A DNA stretch of 64,000 bases from an uncultured Chitinophaga sp. Lineage in GTDB: Bacteria; Bacteroidota; Bacteroidia; Chitinophagales; Chitinophagaceae. Under the pieces are notes generated by a model. That model saw only the letters and a list, made by a program, of their open reading frames with translations, did no database searches and had not been told where the DNA came from. Below are positions 8,374-18,150 of this stretch, in pieces. Positions within the stretch are counted from its first letter, which is position 1. Every line of letters begins with the position of its first letter. Both the position numbers and the translations under genes were made by a program. Location: positions 1 to 64,000 of the forward strand of contig NZ_CALEJS010000039.1 of NCBI RefSeq assembly GCF_937898475.1, read 5' to 3'.

Positions 8374-10740
8374 ATGCTATGGAATTACATAAAAATAGCC
8401 TGGCGCAACCTGGGAAGACGCAAGCTCTTTGCGGCTGTAAACATCCTGGGCCTTACGGTTGGTCTTACCTGTGTAGCATTTCTTTACCTGTGCGTGCAGC
8501 AGATGTTGTCGCGCGACAGGTTTCACAAGCATCTTTCCCGTTTATTCCTGGTGCAGACAGACGAGGCTCAGCAGAACGTATTTCCACTGCTGGATGTAAT
8601 GCAGCAGGATTTTCCGCAGGTGCAGAACGGAACGCGGATATTAAACTGGGATGCTCCATGGATAGCATACAGGGACAAAGAGATCAGTGAAACAGTTAGC
8701 TACGTGGATACCGGCTTTTTCAATGTATTCACATTCCCGCTGAAATATGGAAGTGCAACCACTGCCTTAAAAGACAAATCGTCTATCGTGCTTTCTGCGG
8801 AAGTAGCAAATAAATTATTTGGTCATGACAATCCGCTCGGAAAGGAAGTATCATTTGCCGATAAACGCAGGTTTATAGTATCTGGTGTGATGAAGCCCAT
8901 ACCGCCTAATGCATCTATCCGGCCTGCTGTTTTGCTTTGGAACAAACATCTTACTGATAACCCTGAATTTGCTTCTATAGCAGACTGGTACAACACGTTC
9001 ACCAACGTGTACGTGTTGCTGAGATCTGATAAGGATAAGCCAGCGGTAGAAACACAATTAAAGAAAGTAGTAGCTACCCGTTTTGCAGAGAGTGACAGGA
9101 ACCGTGTGCTGAAGTTACTGCCATACGATCAGGTGGCAAAGGAATACGGCGGACTACACTTCGGTTTTTATGTATATGGGTTAGCTTGTATCGCAATACT
9201 GATCTTACTGCTGGTTACCATTAATCTGGTTAATCTCAATATCGCTGTGTCATTTACCCGGGTGCAGGAGGTAGGTGTACGCAAAGCAATGGGATCAGGG
9301 CGGAGGGCGATATTGTTCCAGTTCTTTACGGAAGTAGGCCTTTCTGTGGCCATATCGCTGATCCTCGCGTGGGGAGCCGCCTGTTTATTGCTGCCTGTAA
9401 TGAATGAACAGGTGTACGGGCTGCAGCTGACTATTCCCATGCTTTTCAGCCTGCCCTTTATTACTATGTGGATAGTTGCAGGGATAACGCTTACCGTTAT
9501 TGCCGGTGGTTACCCGGCCTGGTATATCAGTGCGCTCAAGCTGGTGAACACCATCCAGGGCAAGCTGAAGGGCAGCCCTCAAAAGACCTTTTCGCGTCAG
9601 GCGCTGATAGTGGCGCAATTTATTATAGCTGTATTGTTCATTACCGGTAGCCTGGTAATGCAACAACAGCTGCAGTATATGAAGCAGGGAGATGTAGGTT
9701 TTAATAAGGAGCAGGTGCTTACAGTTAACATGGACCTTGATTTCAAGGACACTGCGCAGGCAAGAAGCGGTATTAATCATCTTATACAACAGCTTCAGCA
9801 GCATACTGCGGTAAATAGTGTATCCACCTGTCAACGCGTGCCGGGCAAATTCTGGGAGAATTACAACACTTTCGTGTCTGACGGAGCTGAGAACAGATAC
9901 GTTTCCATGCGTCAGACCTATGTAGATAATGGTTTTGTACCCACTTTTGGTATCAGACTGTTACAGGGAAGGAATTTTTCGGCAGACAAGGCTTCAGATG
10001 ACAAAACAGTGCTGATCAACGAAACGGCGATGAAAGCGCTGGGCTGGACAGACATCAGCGGTAAATCGCTGCATCCTAAAGGAAGCAACAGTAACATTTA
10101 TCATGTGATCGGCGTTACAGCCGATTATCATTACCGCTCACTGGAAGGCACTGTGCAGCCGCTGATACACTTTTACGGCGGCCCCTCAGCTTTAAAAGAT
10201 GGCTTCAGTTATCTGAATGTTGCCGTTAAACCGCAGCAGGCTTCCGCAGTGATCGCCTTACTGAAAAATGCATTCGGAAACATACCTTCCCGCAGGGAAT
10301 TCACCTATGCTTTTGCAGATGAAGTATTCAATGAACAGTATAAAAGGACAGAAGGCATATTTACTCTTGTGAGCATTTTTACCTTGGTGAGCATCCTCAT
10401 TGCGTGTGGGGGCATATTTGCGTTGGTAGCCCTGGCAGCGCAGCAACGTACCAGGGAGATCGGCATCAGGAAAGTATTGGGCGCCAGTATTGGTAGTATT
10501 GTTACATTATTATCCAAAGACATTTTGAAGCTGGTAGGTATAGCCATATTGCTGGGAGGCCCCATTGCCTGGTGGGTGATGAACCGCTGGCTGCAGGATT
10601 TTGCTTATCGCATCAGTATTTCCTGGTGGCTGCTGGCTGGAGCGGGGGTGTCAGCTGTGCTCATTGCCCTGCTTACCGTTGGCGTGCAATCGGTAAAAGC
10701 AGCTTTAATGAACCCTACAAAAGCGTTACGAACAGAATAA
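8374..10740 (+). CDS. FtsX-like ABC permease (MacB-PCD type)
   Basis: ABC transporter permease of 788 residues. It begins with the Bacteroidota signature MLWNYIKIAWRNLGRRKLFA and has one transmembrane helix, a large periplasmic MacB-PCD domain (about 45-265), three FtsX helices (about 270-400), a linker helix near 418-440, a second periplasmic domain and three more FtsX helices with RTREIGIRKVLGASIGSIV at the end. This is the duplicated ten-helix layout. It acts with the ATPase at 7536 and the adaptor at 6229. The start at 8374 matches that of the paralogue at 10754. Confidence 0.93.
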   Translation: MLWNYIKIAWRNLGRRKLFAAVNILGLTVGLTCVAFLYLCVQQMLSRDRFHKHLSRLFLVQTDEAQQNVFPLLDVMQQDFPQVQNGTRILNWDAPWIAYRDKEISETVSYVDTGFFNVFTFPLKYGSATTALKDKSSIVLSAEVANKLFGHDNPLGKEVSFADKRRFIVSGVMKPIPPNASIRPAVLLWNKHLTDNPEFASIADWYNTFTNVYVLLRSDKDKPAVETQLKKVVATRFAESDRNRVLKLLPYDQVAKEYGGLHFGFYVYGLACIAILILLLVTINLVNLNIAVSFTRVQEVGVRKAMGSGRRAILFQFFTEVGLSVAISLILAWGAACLLLPVMNEQVYGLQLTIPMLFSLPFITMWIVAGITLTVIAGGYPAWYISALKLVNTIQGKLKGSPQKTFSRQALIVAQFIIAVLFITGSLVMQQQLQYMKQGDVGFNKEQVLTVNMDLDFKDTAQARSGINHLIQQLQQHTAVNSVSTCQRVPGKFWENYNTFVSDGAENRYVSMRQTYVDNGFVPTFGIRLLQGRNFSADKASDDKTVLINETAMKALGWTDISGKSLHPKGSNSNIYHVIGVTADYHYRSLEGTVQPLIHFYGGPSALKDGFSYLNVAVKPQQASAVIALLKNAFGNIPSRREFTYAFADEVFNEQYKRTEGIFTLVSIFTLVSILIACGGIFALVALAAQQRTREIGIRKVLGASIGSIVTLLSKDILKLVGIAILLGGPIAWWVMNRWLQDFAYRISISWWLLAGAGVSAVLIALLTVGVQSVKAALMNPTKALRTE

Positions 10741-10753
10741 CAACAATTGATCT

Positions 10754-13171
10754 ATGTTACGAAACTATATAAAAATAGCCTGGCGCAGCCTCTGGAAATC
10801 CAGAATGCTTACTGCTGTGAATATACTTGGCCTGTCGGTTGCTTTTTCGGTGAGTATACTGCTGGCGCTGACGGCTTTCCGGGAGCTTTCATACGATAAA
10901 TTCCATCGTGGTAAAGGCTTAAAGCAATTATACATATCTGTACAGTATCCTGAGCGCCTTGAAGAGCGCTCCAATCTGCCAATGCCCTTAGCCCCGGCAA
11001 TTAAACAGGAGTTTCCGGAAGTAAAGGCGGCTACCCGTTACATGGGTGCCAGCGGATCGGTGCGTTACCAGGACAAAACGTTTGGATCTGACGTGAGGGC
11101 GGTGGATCCCGATTTTTTTACAATCTTCTCCTTCCCCCTGGTAAAAGGCGAAACCAGGCAGCCCCTTAGTGCAATTAGCGATATAGTGATCACAGAAAAA
11201 ATGGCCAGTGCCATATATGGCAAGGAGGAGCCGGTAGGAAAGCCATTGGAAATATACATGAATAACCGCTGGGAAACGTTTATTGTAAGTGCGGTTGCCA
11301 AAGATGTACCGGATAACTCCAGTATTGATTTTGATATATTATGCCGTTTTGAACATGCACCGGGTTACGAAAGCCAGAAGAACAGCTGGAACAGCAGTAC
11401 GCATGAAGTATTTCTCCAGTTAAGCCCCAACGCTGCTGTTGCTGCGTTTGAACGCCGGACCAAAGCGTTCGTGAATAAATATTTTACAGAACAGCTTCGC
11501 GGCCTGGAGCGGGATGGCGCCAGGAGAGCAAATAATGAAGCTTTAATGTCCCTGCACCTGATGCCCCTGCAGGATATCCATTTTAACAGCATCAGCTCTT
11601 CCGGGGGGGAAATGAGCAGGGTGTTCCCTTACCTGTTGCTGCTGATAGCGGGCTTTATCCTGTTCATTGCGTGCGTTAACTTCATGAACCTTACCATCGC
11701 CAGCGCTTTTGGCCGTTCCAGGGAAATAGGTATGCGTAAGATACTGGGCGCGTTTCAGTCGCAGTTGGTAATTCAGCTCTGGGGCGAGGCCGTGCTGGCT
11801 TGCCTGCTGGCGCTTGCTTTCGGAATAGTGATCACGTTTTTTGCCCTGCCCGCGTACAATTCACTTTTTAATAATCACATCAGCTTTACCCTGCTGACAG
11901 CCCCCTGGCTGTTATTGGCTATGTTGTTGTCGTTCCTGGTGGTAACCCTCGCAGCAGGTGGTTACCCCGCCTGGATCATTGCCCGTCTGAACACATTAAA
12001 AGTATTAAAGGGAAGCCTGGAGGCGGGTAAGTCCAACAAGGTACGAAATACGTTGATGATCACTCAGTTTGTGATCTCTTCTTTGCTGATCTGCTGCACG
12101 CTTATTGCGTGGCAGCAGCTGGATTTCCTGCGACGCCAGCCCCTGGGTTATAACAAAGAAGAGGTGCTGAGCATACCGGTACCCGATAATGTAGATCCGG
12201 CAAAGGCGCTGACACATATGCGTAATATACTTTCCGGACGGGCCGGGATATTAAGCATAACGGGTACGGATATTAATATGGGCCGCGGGAGGGACGGCTC
12301 ATCAGCCACCTCCCGGTTATCTTTTGATTATAAGGACCGCACGATATATAGCAACTGGTTGAGAATAGATTATGACTATATTAAAACCCTTGGATTACAA
12401 CTGGTGGCCGGCAGGGATTTTTCGCGGGCTTATGGCACAGATTCCTCCGCATTGGTGATCAATGAAAAAATGGCCGCCCAGCTGGGCGGCAACGAGGCAG
12501 CCCTGGGAGCACGGTTGCCCGTGGGCGACAGCGCACATCCCTATACGGTGATAGGAATTGTGAAGGACTTTAACTTCAAATCACTGAAAGTGGAGATTGA
12601 GCCGCTGAGTATGAACATGGACCCCGCAGACGCTATCCGTTATATATTTGTCAGGGTATCCCCGTACAACCTCCCGGCTTCACTGGCTATGGTACAAAAA
12701 CGTTGGGAAGAAGCCTATCCCGGACGCCGTACAGAGGCATCTTTCCTGGATGAAAATACAGACCGCCAGTATCGCAAAGAGCAGCAGTTTTCAAGTATAT
12801 TTATGAGCGCCGCTGTACTGGCTATTATTATTTCCTGTATGGGGCTGTTTACGATTTCTGTACTGGTGATGACAAAACGCACCAGGGAGATCGGGGTGCG
12901 CAAGGTGCTTGGAGCCAGCGTTACCGGTATTGTGACCCTATTATCCAGGGATTTTATCAGGCTGGTATTGTTATCGGTGATCATCGCCAGTCCCATAGCC
13001 TGGTACCTTATGGAGAAATGGCTGCAGGATTATCCCTACCGTATCCATATTAATATAGGCGTATTCATTTTGGCTGGGGCTCTGGCGCTGCTGATCGCCA
13101 TTATAACGGTGAGCGTGCAGGCAATCCGGGCGGCCTTAATGAACCCGGTAAAATCAATCAGAGTGGAATAA
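10754..13171 (+). CDS. FtsX-like ABC permease, second copy
   Basis: Paralogue of the preceding permease, 805 residues, beginning MLRNYIKIAWRSLWKSRML and showing the same order of helices and two MacB-PCD periplasmic domains, including SREIGMRKILGAFQSQLVIQ in the middle and TREIGVRKVLGASVTGIV near the end. It starts 13 bp after the first permease and ends 11 bp before the second ATPase. The two permeases could form a heterodimer sharing two ATPases, or each could homodimerise; the sequence does not decide this. Confidence 0.93.
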   Translation: MLRNYIKIAWRSLWKSRMLTAVNILGLSVAFSVSILLALTAFRELSYDKFHRGKGLKQLYISVQYPERLEERSNLPMPLAPAIKQEFPEVKAATRYMGASGSVRYQDKTFGSDVRAVDPDFFTIFSFPLVKGETRQPLSAISDIVITEKMASAIYGKEEPVGKPLEIYMNNRWETFIVSAVAKDVPDNSSIDFDILCRFEHAPGYESQKNSWNSSTHEVFLQLSPNAAVAAFERRTKAFVNKYFTEQLRGLERDGARRANNEALMSLHLMPLQDIHFNSISSSGGEMSRVFPYLLLLIAGFILFIACVNFMNLTIASAFGRSREIGMRKILGAFQSQLVIQLWGEAVLACLLALAFGIVITFFALPAYNSLFNNHISFTLLTAPWLLLAMLLSFLVVTLAAGGYPAWIIARLNTLKVLKGSLEAGKSNKVRNTLMITQFVISSLLICCTLIAWQQLDFLRRQPLGYNKEEVLSIPVPDNVDPAKALTHMRNILSGRAGILSITGTDINMGRGRDGSSATSRLSFDYKDRTIYSNWLRIDYDYIKTLGLQLVAGRDFSRAYGTDSSALVINEKMAAQLGGNEAALGARLPVGDSAHPYTVIGIVKDFNFKSLKVEIEPLSMNMDPADAIRYIFVRVSPYNLPASLAMVQKRWEEAYPGRRTEASFLDENTDRQYRKEQQFSSIFMSAAVLAIIISCMGLFTISVLVMTKRTREIGVRKVLGASVTGIVTLLSRDFIRLVLLSVIIASPIAWYLMEKWLQDYPYRIHINIGVFILAGALALLIAIITVSVQAIRAALMNPVKSIRVE

Positions 13172-13182
13172 AAAAAACAGGT

Positions 13183-13845
13183 ATGATACAATTAAAACAT
13201 ATTTCCAAGTATTATCCGGTAGGATTCGGTAAAAATGACGTACTTAACGATATAGACCTCACTATTCATGAGGGCGAGTTTGTGTCTATTATGGGCCCAT
13301 CCGGCTCGGGTAAATCTACCCTGTTGCACATTCTCGGGCTGCTGGAAGAACCCTCCGGCGGTGAGTATCTTTTTGAGGGCGAGCCGGTACATAAAATGAG
13401 TGAAAAGAAACGTACACAGCTCCACAGGGGCAGTATAGGTTTCGTGTTCCAGGCTTACCACCTGATAGACGAACTTACGGTCTATGAAAATATAGAAACC
13501 CCGTTGTTATATAAGAACGTGCCATCCTCGGAACGTAAGAGCCGGGTGGCTGACGTATTGGACCGTTTTAATATAGTTGCCAAGAAAGATTTGTTCCCTA
13601 ACCAGCTCTCTGGTGGGCAGCAGCAACTGGTAGGCATCGCCAGGGCGATAGTCGCAGAACCCAGGGTGATATTTGCAGACGAACCAACAGGCAACCTGCA
13701 TTCAGACCAGGCCAGGGTAATTATGCAGTTATTTAAACACCTGAATGAAACTGATAAGATCACTATAGTGCAGGTTACACACTCCGAGCAAAATGCGGCT
13801 TTCGGCCATCGCGTAATTGAAATCAAAGACGGCAAAATCCGGTAG
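13183..13845 (+). CDS. ABC ATPase with altered signature and D-loop
   Basis: Second nucleotide-binding subunit, 220 residues, aligning without gaps to the one at 7536. Walker A GPSGSGKST (38-46), Q-loop, Walker B VIFADEP (162-168) and His200 are intact. However, the signature reads LSGGQQQLVGIARA, with Leu149 where Arg is near-universal in this class, and the D-loop reads NLHS, with His173 where Asp communicates across the dimer. Both changes should weaken ATP hydrolysis. It may act as the degenerate half of an asymmetric ATPase pair with the 7536 product. It closes the operon. Confidence 0.92.
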   Translation: MIQLKHISKYYPVGFGKNDVLNDIDLTIHEGEFVSIMGPSGSGKSTLLHILGLLEEPSGGEYLFEGEPVHKMSEKKRTQLHRGSIGFVFQAYHLIDELTVYENIETPLLYKNVPSSERKSRVADVLDRFNIVAKKDLFPNQLSGGQQQLVGIARAIVAEPRVIFADEPTGNLHSDQARVIMQLFKHLNETDKITIVQVTHSEQNAAFGHRVIEIKDGKIR

Positions 13846-14023
13846 TAAGCCTTCGTAAACATGCATTTTACCGCGATTTAACAGACATTTCAAAAAAAAC
13901 TATAAATAAAATGTTATGTTTTACATTAAATTAGTGTGGCCAACCGCCACGCCTGATAAAAATTTGCCTTTTATAGAGAAGTGGCGAAGGCTATCATCAC
14001 AATTACTATATTTTTGTTACGCT

Positions 14024-15472
14024 ATGAAGTTATACCAGTTTCCGGGAGCCATCCTGGGTATTTTTTTATTGTTTGGTAACGCTCACACTGTAGCTGCTCA
14101 GGATACCTGGAGTCTTAAACGTTGTGTTGATTATGCGATGGCAAATAATATATCTATCAAACAGCAGGATGTACAAAAGCGGCTGGCAGAGCTGCAGCTA
14201 AGACAAAGCCAGCTGTCACAGATCCCCAATCTGAGCGGCAATGTTGCCGGCAACATGAACTCCGGCCGTAGCGTAAACTTTACTACCTATACATACGAAA
14301 CGCAGACGTTCTATTCAGCTAACGCCAGCTTATCTTCTAATGTTACGCTGTTCAACTGGTTCTCTAAACGCAATATCATCGCATCTGACGCATACCAGGC
14401 ACAGAGCTACGGCTTTTTGCTGGAAAAGGCGAAGAATGATGTAGCTTTTAACGTAGCCTCCGCCTTTTTGCAGATATTACAGAATAATGAGCAGGTGCAT
14501 GTAAATGAAACGCAACTGGCCCAGACCAAAGCGCAGCTGGCAAATACAGAGAAACTGGTAATAGCCGGTTCGGTGCCCGAAAGCAACCAGGCCGACCTGG
14601 AGGCCCAGTTGGCCCGTGATAGCGCCAACCTGATAACCGCGCAGAACAATGTAACATTGTCTATCCTGCAGATGAAAGCGTTGCTGAACCTGGGCTTTGA
14701 TATACCTTTTCAGCCGGAGATACCCGCCAATATAGGAAGCATTCCACTGCCAAGCCTGAACGAGGTAGACCCGGAAATGGTTTACAGCGCTTCACTGGCT
14801 TCCAATCCACTCGTAAAGGCAGATTCACTCTCAATAAAATCGTACGAAAGATCAGTAGCAGCTGCAAAAGGGGCCATGTTGCCCACACTCTCCCTTTCCG
14901 CCGCCATTGGTACCAACTGGGCTAATAACGTAAACGAGACGGATATCACCACCGGAAGACTATTGGTAGATACCATTGGGCTGGTGAATGTAAGCGGAAC
15001 CGACTATAAAGTGATACAGCCCCGGTTCGAGCCCGGCAGCAGGAAAACGCCTTTTGGTTCACAAATAAGTAATAACTTTCAGCAGCAGGTGGGCCTAACC
15101 CTCAGCATTCCGATCCTGAACGGCTGGCAGCTGCGCTCCAACTACAAAAGGGCAAAGCTAAACTTATATAACCAACAGCTTACCCGCGACCAGGATAATC
15201 AGAAGTTAAGACAGGACATATATACCGCACATGCCAACGCTGTTGCCGCAATACAGAAATACAACGCCGCCAGCAAAGGAGTGGACGCCTCTCAGAAAGC
15301 TTTTGATTTTGCTACCAAACGCTTTAACTTAGGATTAATGAACACGATCGATTATATTACGACACAAAATAATCTGTTCCAGGCTCAGATAAACAAAGTT
15401 TCAGCCCAATATGATTACATATTCAGAATGAAGCTGCTGGAGTTTTACCGGGACCAGAAAATAACCCTGTAA
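14024..15472 (+). CDS. TolC family outer-membrane channel protein
   Basis: Outer membrane efflux protein of 482 residues. The ATG at 14024 starts a signal peptide (MKLYQFPGAILGIFLLFGN) with cleavage likely before QDTWSLKRCVDYA, the typical first motif of mature TolC-family proteins; the 36 codons upstream in the same frame are not needed. Two repeats of paired coiled-coil helices follow, rich in Gln, Asn and Ala, ending with FNLGLMNTIDYITTQNNLF. It supplies the outer-membrane part for the adaptors at 6229 and 15501. It lies 178 bp beyond the ATPase and 28 bp before the second adaptor, so it probably forms a unit with the latter. Confidence 0.93.
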   Translation: MKLYQFPGAILGIFLLFGNAHTVAAQDTWSLKRCVDYAMANNISIKQQDVQKRLAELQLRQSQLSQIPNLSGNVAGNMNSGRSVNFTTYTYETQTFYSANASLSSNVTLFNWFSKRNIIASDAYQAQSYGFLLEKAKNDVAFNVASAFLQILQNNEQVHVNETQLAQTKAQLANTEKLVIAGSVPESNQADLEAQLARDSANLITAQNNVTLSILQMKALLNLGFDIPFQPEIPANIGSIPLPSLNEVDPEMVYSASLASNPLVKADSLSIKSYERSVAAAKGAMLPTLSLSAAIGTNWANNVNETDITTGRLLVDTIGLVNVSGTDYKVIQPRFEPGSRKTPFGSQISNNFQQQVGLTLSIPILNGWQLRSNYKRAKLNLYNQQLTRDQDNQKLRQDIYTAHANAVAAIQKYNAASKGVDASQKAFDFATKRFNLGLMNTIDYITTQNNLFQAQINKVSAQYDYIFRMKLLEFYRDQKITL

Positions 15473-15500
15473 AATTTGTCCCTTTGTAATAAACCGCTCT

Positions 15501-16889
15501 ATGAAGAAAAAGACACTTTTTTGGATAGTTGGTATTCTTGTAGCATTCATAATACTGTTGATGGTGCTGAAGGCATCCGGCGTTATCGGTAAGGATGAAG
15601 GCACCAAAGTAGCCGTTGATAAAGCAGCTCCGAAAGATATTATCGAAGTGGTAGCCGCCACCGGTAAGATCTACCCGGAGATAGAGGTAAAGGTGAGCTC
15701 TGACGTATCCGGCGAGATCGTGGACCTGCCCGTGCAGGAGGGTGATTCTGTAAAGAAAGGCCAGGTACTGGTACGCATCTATGCAGATATCTACGGCTCC
15801 CAGCGCGATAAGGCGATGGCCGCCCTCAGTCAGTCTCAGGCCCAGATGGCTAATACCGCCGCCTCCCTCCATGCTTTTAAAGCCAAGCTGGAGCAGGCCC
15901 AGGCTGCCTATGACCGCATCAAGGAATTGTTTGCCCAGAAAGTAGTATCCAGAAGTGAATTTGAGACAGCGGAGGCCACTTACCGGGCAGCCCGCGCAGA
16001 CTATAACGCTGCTGTAGAGCAGGTGAACAGCTATAAATATGCCGTAGCCAGCGCACAGGCAGGACTTACGGAAGCCAATAAGAACCTGGGCCGTACCACC
16101 ATTGTATCGCCTATGCACGGCATCGTATCCCTGCTGCCGGTAAAAAAGGGAGAACGCGTGGTAGGTACCCTGCAGATGACCGGTACGGAGATCATGCGTA
16201 TTGCTGATCTGAACGTAATGGAAGTACAGGTGGATGTAGGAGAGAATGATATACCGCGGGTAAAATATGGAGACACCGCCATTATTGAAGTAGATGCCTA
16301 TAGCAACCGTAAGTTCAAAGGTATTGTTACCCAGATTGCCAGCTCCAGTAAAGGTGCGGCCACGGCCGGAGCTACCGGCACCGCAGCCTCTTCTGCTGAG
16401 CAGGTGACCAGTTACATTGTACACATCCGTATTCTCAACGATAGTTATAAAGACCTGATCGATCCCAGCCGTCCCAAAAACTTCCCCTTCCGCCCCGGCA
16501 TGAGCGCCAGCGTGGATATTCAGACCCGGCGCAAGAACAGTACCCTCTCCGTTCCGATCAATGCCGTAACTACCCGTGAAGTGGAAGTGGCAAAGGCAGC
16601 GGATAATGAGAAAAAAGCCGACAGCAGCGGTTCGAAGCCCGACAATGCATCCACTGAAAAACAGAAAGACACCAGGGAAGTGGTATTCGTGCTGCAAAAG
16701 GATAACACGGTAAAACAGGTGGAAGTAAAAACCGGCATACAGGACGATAATAATATTGAGATCGTTTCCGGCCTACAGTCAGGCGACCAGGTAGTTAGCG
16801 CCCCCTATGCCGCCGTTTCCCGCGAATTGAAAGATAAGAAGAAGGTCAAGGTGGTGCCCGCGGCACAGCTTTTTGAAGCTACGAAATAG
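15501..16889 (+). CDS. HlyD/MacA-type periplasmic adaptor subunit, second
   Basis: Adaptor protein of 462 residues with an N-terminal anchor (about 6-26), lipoyl halves (KVSSDVSGEIVDLPVQEGD and TTIVSPMHGIVSLLPVKKG), an alpha-hairpin rich in Ala and Gln (about 95-190), a beta-barrel with a low-complexity Ala/Gly/Ser insert (GAATAGATGTAASS), and a C-terminal domain holding a charged Lys/Asp/Ser linker. The family exports macrolides, peptides or lipids through MacB-type pumps. It follows tolC by 28 bp. The next gene, gpsA, is separated by a hairpin repeat, so the unit ends here. Its partner pump may be the upstream permeases or one elsewhere. Confidence 0.92.
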   Translation: MKKKTLFWIVGILVAFIILLMVLKASGVIGKDEGTKVAVDKAAPKDIIEVVAATGKIYPEIEVKVSSDVSGEIVDLPVQEGDSVKKGQVLVRIYADIYGSQRDKAMAALSQSQAQMANTAASLHAFKAKLEQAQAAYDRIKELFAQKVVSRSEFETAEATYRAARADYNAAVEQVNSYKYAVASAQAGLTEANKNLGRTTIVSPMHGIVSLLPVKKGERVVGTLQMTGTEIMRIADLNVMEVQVDVGENDIPRVKYGDTAIIEVDAYSNRKFKGIVTQIASSSKGAATAGATGTAASSAEQVTSYIVHIRILNDSYKDLIDPSRPKNFPFRPGMSASVDIQTRRKNSTLSVPINAVTTREVEVAKAADNEKKADSSGSKPDNASTEKQKDTREVVFVLQKDNTVKQVEVKTGIQDDNNIEIVSGLQSGDQVVSAPYAAVSRELKDKKKVKVVPAAQLFEATK

Positions 16890-16901
16890 TAATAAAAGTT
16901 T

Positions 16902-16964
16902 TAAGTCGTCAGTCGTTAGTGGTCAGGCGGATATTACCGCTCTTTGCTAATGGCTGGCGACTTA
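16902..16964. repeat. Intergenic long hairpin, TTAG/CTAA class
   Basis: The arms 16902-16919 and 16947-16964 pair over all 18 positions, with three G-U wobbles. The 27-base loop contains a smaller stem (GCGG/CCGC). The element fills the gap between the adaptor gene and gpsA. Related elements lie at 38183, 52673 and 61832. Confidence 0.75.
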
Positions 16965-17001
16965 TCATTTATATTTTATTTACTTTGCGAAAAATTCGAC
17001 C

Positions 17002-18027
17002 GTGAGCAAGGCAAACAAAGTAGGTATTATAGGCAGCGGCAGCTGGGCAACGGCGCTCGCGAAGATCCTAACGGATAATGGCCGCCAGGTGAACTGGTGG
17101 ATCAGGAATGAAGATACCATTCGCCACATGCAGCAGCGCCACCATAATAAACACTACCTTACCTCTGTATATTTTGATACCCACCTGCTTCAACTGAGCA
17201 GCAATATTAAACAGGTTGTAGCAGACAGTGACATATTGATACTGGCGGTGCCTTCTGCCTTCCTGGAAGATGTATTGCTGGTTTTGCCTGAAAACGCCCT
17301 GCAACAGAAAAGTGTAATCTCTGCCATCAAAGGCCTGGTGCCTAACAGCAATATGCTGATCAATGAATATCTTAACGACGGCTTTGCCCTACCCCTGGAG
17401 CAATACTTTACCATTACAGGGCCTTGCCATGCAGAGGAAGTGGCCAACGAGAAATTGTCTTACCTCACCTTTTCGGGGCTGGAGCTGGATACAACACAGG
17501 CCATGGCCGATCTGTTCACCAACAGCTACCTGCAAACCATTGTCAACAATGATGTGATAGGCGTGCAGCTGGCGGCAGTGCTGAAAAATATCTATGCTAT
17601 GGGCGCCGGTATAGCCCATGGACTTGAATACGGGGATAATTTCCTGAGCGTATTGATTACTAACTGTTTCAGGGAAATGCAGCATTTCCTTGAAAAATAT
17701 ACGGTATGGGCGGGCCCCGTTCATATGCCGGTTACGCAGCATAATTATAATGCCAGCGCCTACCTGGGTGATCTGCTGGTAACCTGTTATTCCCTGCACA
17801 GCCGTAACCGCACCTTTGGCAACATGATCGGTAAGGGGTACAGTGTAAAGGCGGCTCAACTGGAGCTGAACATGATAGCTGAAGGTTACTACGCCAGTAA
17901 GTGCATTTATGAAATTAATGATGAAATCGGCGCTTATATGCCGGTTGCCCAGGCGGTATATGCAGTGTTATGGGAGCATCTGAATGCGCCGGAAGCATTC
18001 CTGGCCCTCGAGAAAGGCTTTGTATAA
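17002..18027 (+). CDS. gpsA: Glycerol-3-phosphate dehydrogenase, NAD(P)+
   Basis: Reduces dihydroxyacetone phosphate to sn-glycerol 3-phosphate, the backbone of membrane phospholipids, in the cytoplasm. The 341-residue protein opens with the Rossmann motif VGIIGSGSWATALAKIL, then has the family segments VPSAFLEDVL, SAIKGL, TGPCHAEEVA and LAAVLKNIYAMGAGIAHGL, the last with the catalytic Lys of the C-terminal helical domain. The start codon is GTG at 17002; no in-frame ATG precedes the Rossmann strand. It appears to be monocistronic, bounded by hairpins on both sides. Confidence 0.96.
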   Translation: MSKANKVGIIGSGSWATALAKILTDNGRQVNWWIRNEDTIRHMQQRHHNKHYLTSVYFDTHLLQLSSNIKQVVADSDILILAVPSAFLEDVLLVLPENALQQKSVISAIKGLVPNSNMLINEYLNDGFALPLEQYFTITGPCHAEEVANEKLSYLTFSGLELDTTQAMADLFTNSYLQTIVNNDVIGVQLAAVLKNIYAMGAGIAHGLEYGDNFLSVLITNCFREMQHFLEKYTVWAGPVHMPVTQHNYNASAYLGDLLVTCYSLHSRNRTFGNMIGKGYSVKAAQLELNMIAEGYYASKCIYEINDEIGAYMPVAQAVYAVLWEHLNAPEAFLALEKGFV

Positions 18028-18030
18028 GTA

Positions 18031-18091
18031 AGGCCGGGCCGCAAGTCATTTTAATGGTTGGTTCAATGACAAATGCATCAAGGCCCGGCCG
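18031..18091. repeat. GC-rich hairpin after gpsA
   Basis: GGCCGGGCC (18032-18040) pairs perfectly with GGCCCGGCC (18082-18090). Inside the loop, GTCATT (18045-18050) pairs with AATGAC (18065-18070). It starts four bases past the gpsA stop and may end that transcript, although no T-tract follows. Confidence 0.55.
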
Positions 18092-18150
18092 TCTGATAAT
18101 TGTTTCAGATGAAGTTGATCAAGCCTGCTGATCAGGATCCTCAGGCTAAA

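Noticed and set aside
14009..14016. TATTTTTG as the tolC promoter
   Set aside because: It matches the -7 consensus, but only 7 bp separate it from the ATG and there is no -33 box, so chance is more likely.
15423..16697. Antisense frame of 424 codons opposite the second adaptor gene
   Set aside because: It has no recognisable domain, and the plus-strand frame encodes a clear HlyD-family protein. Long open antisense frames arise from codon bias here.
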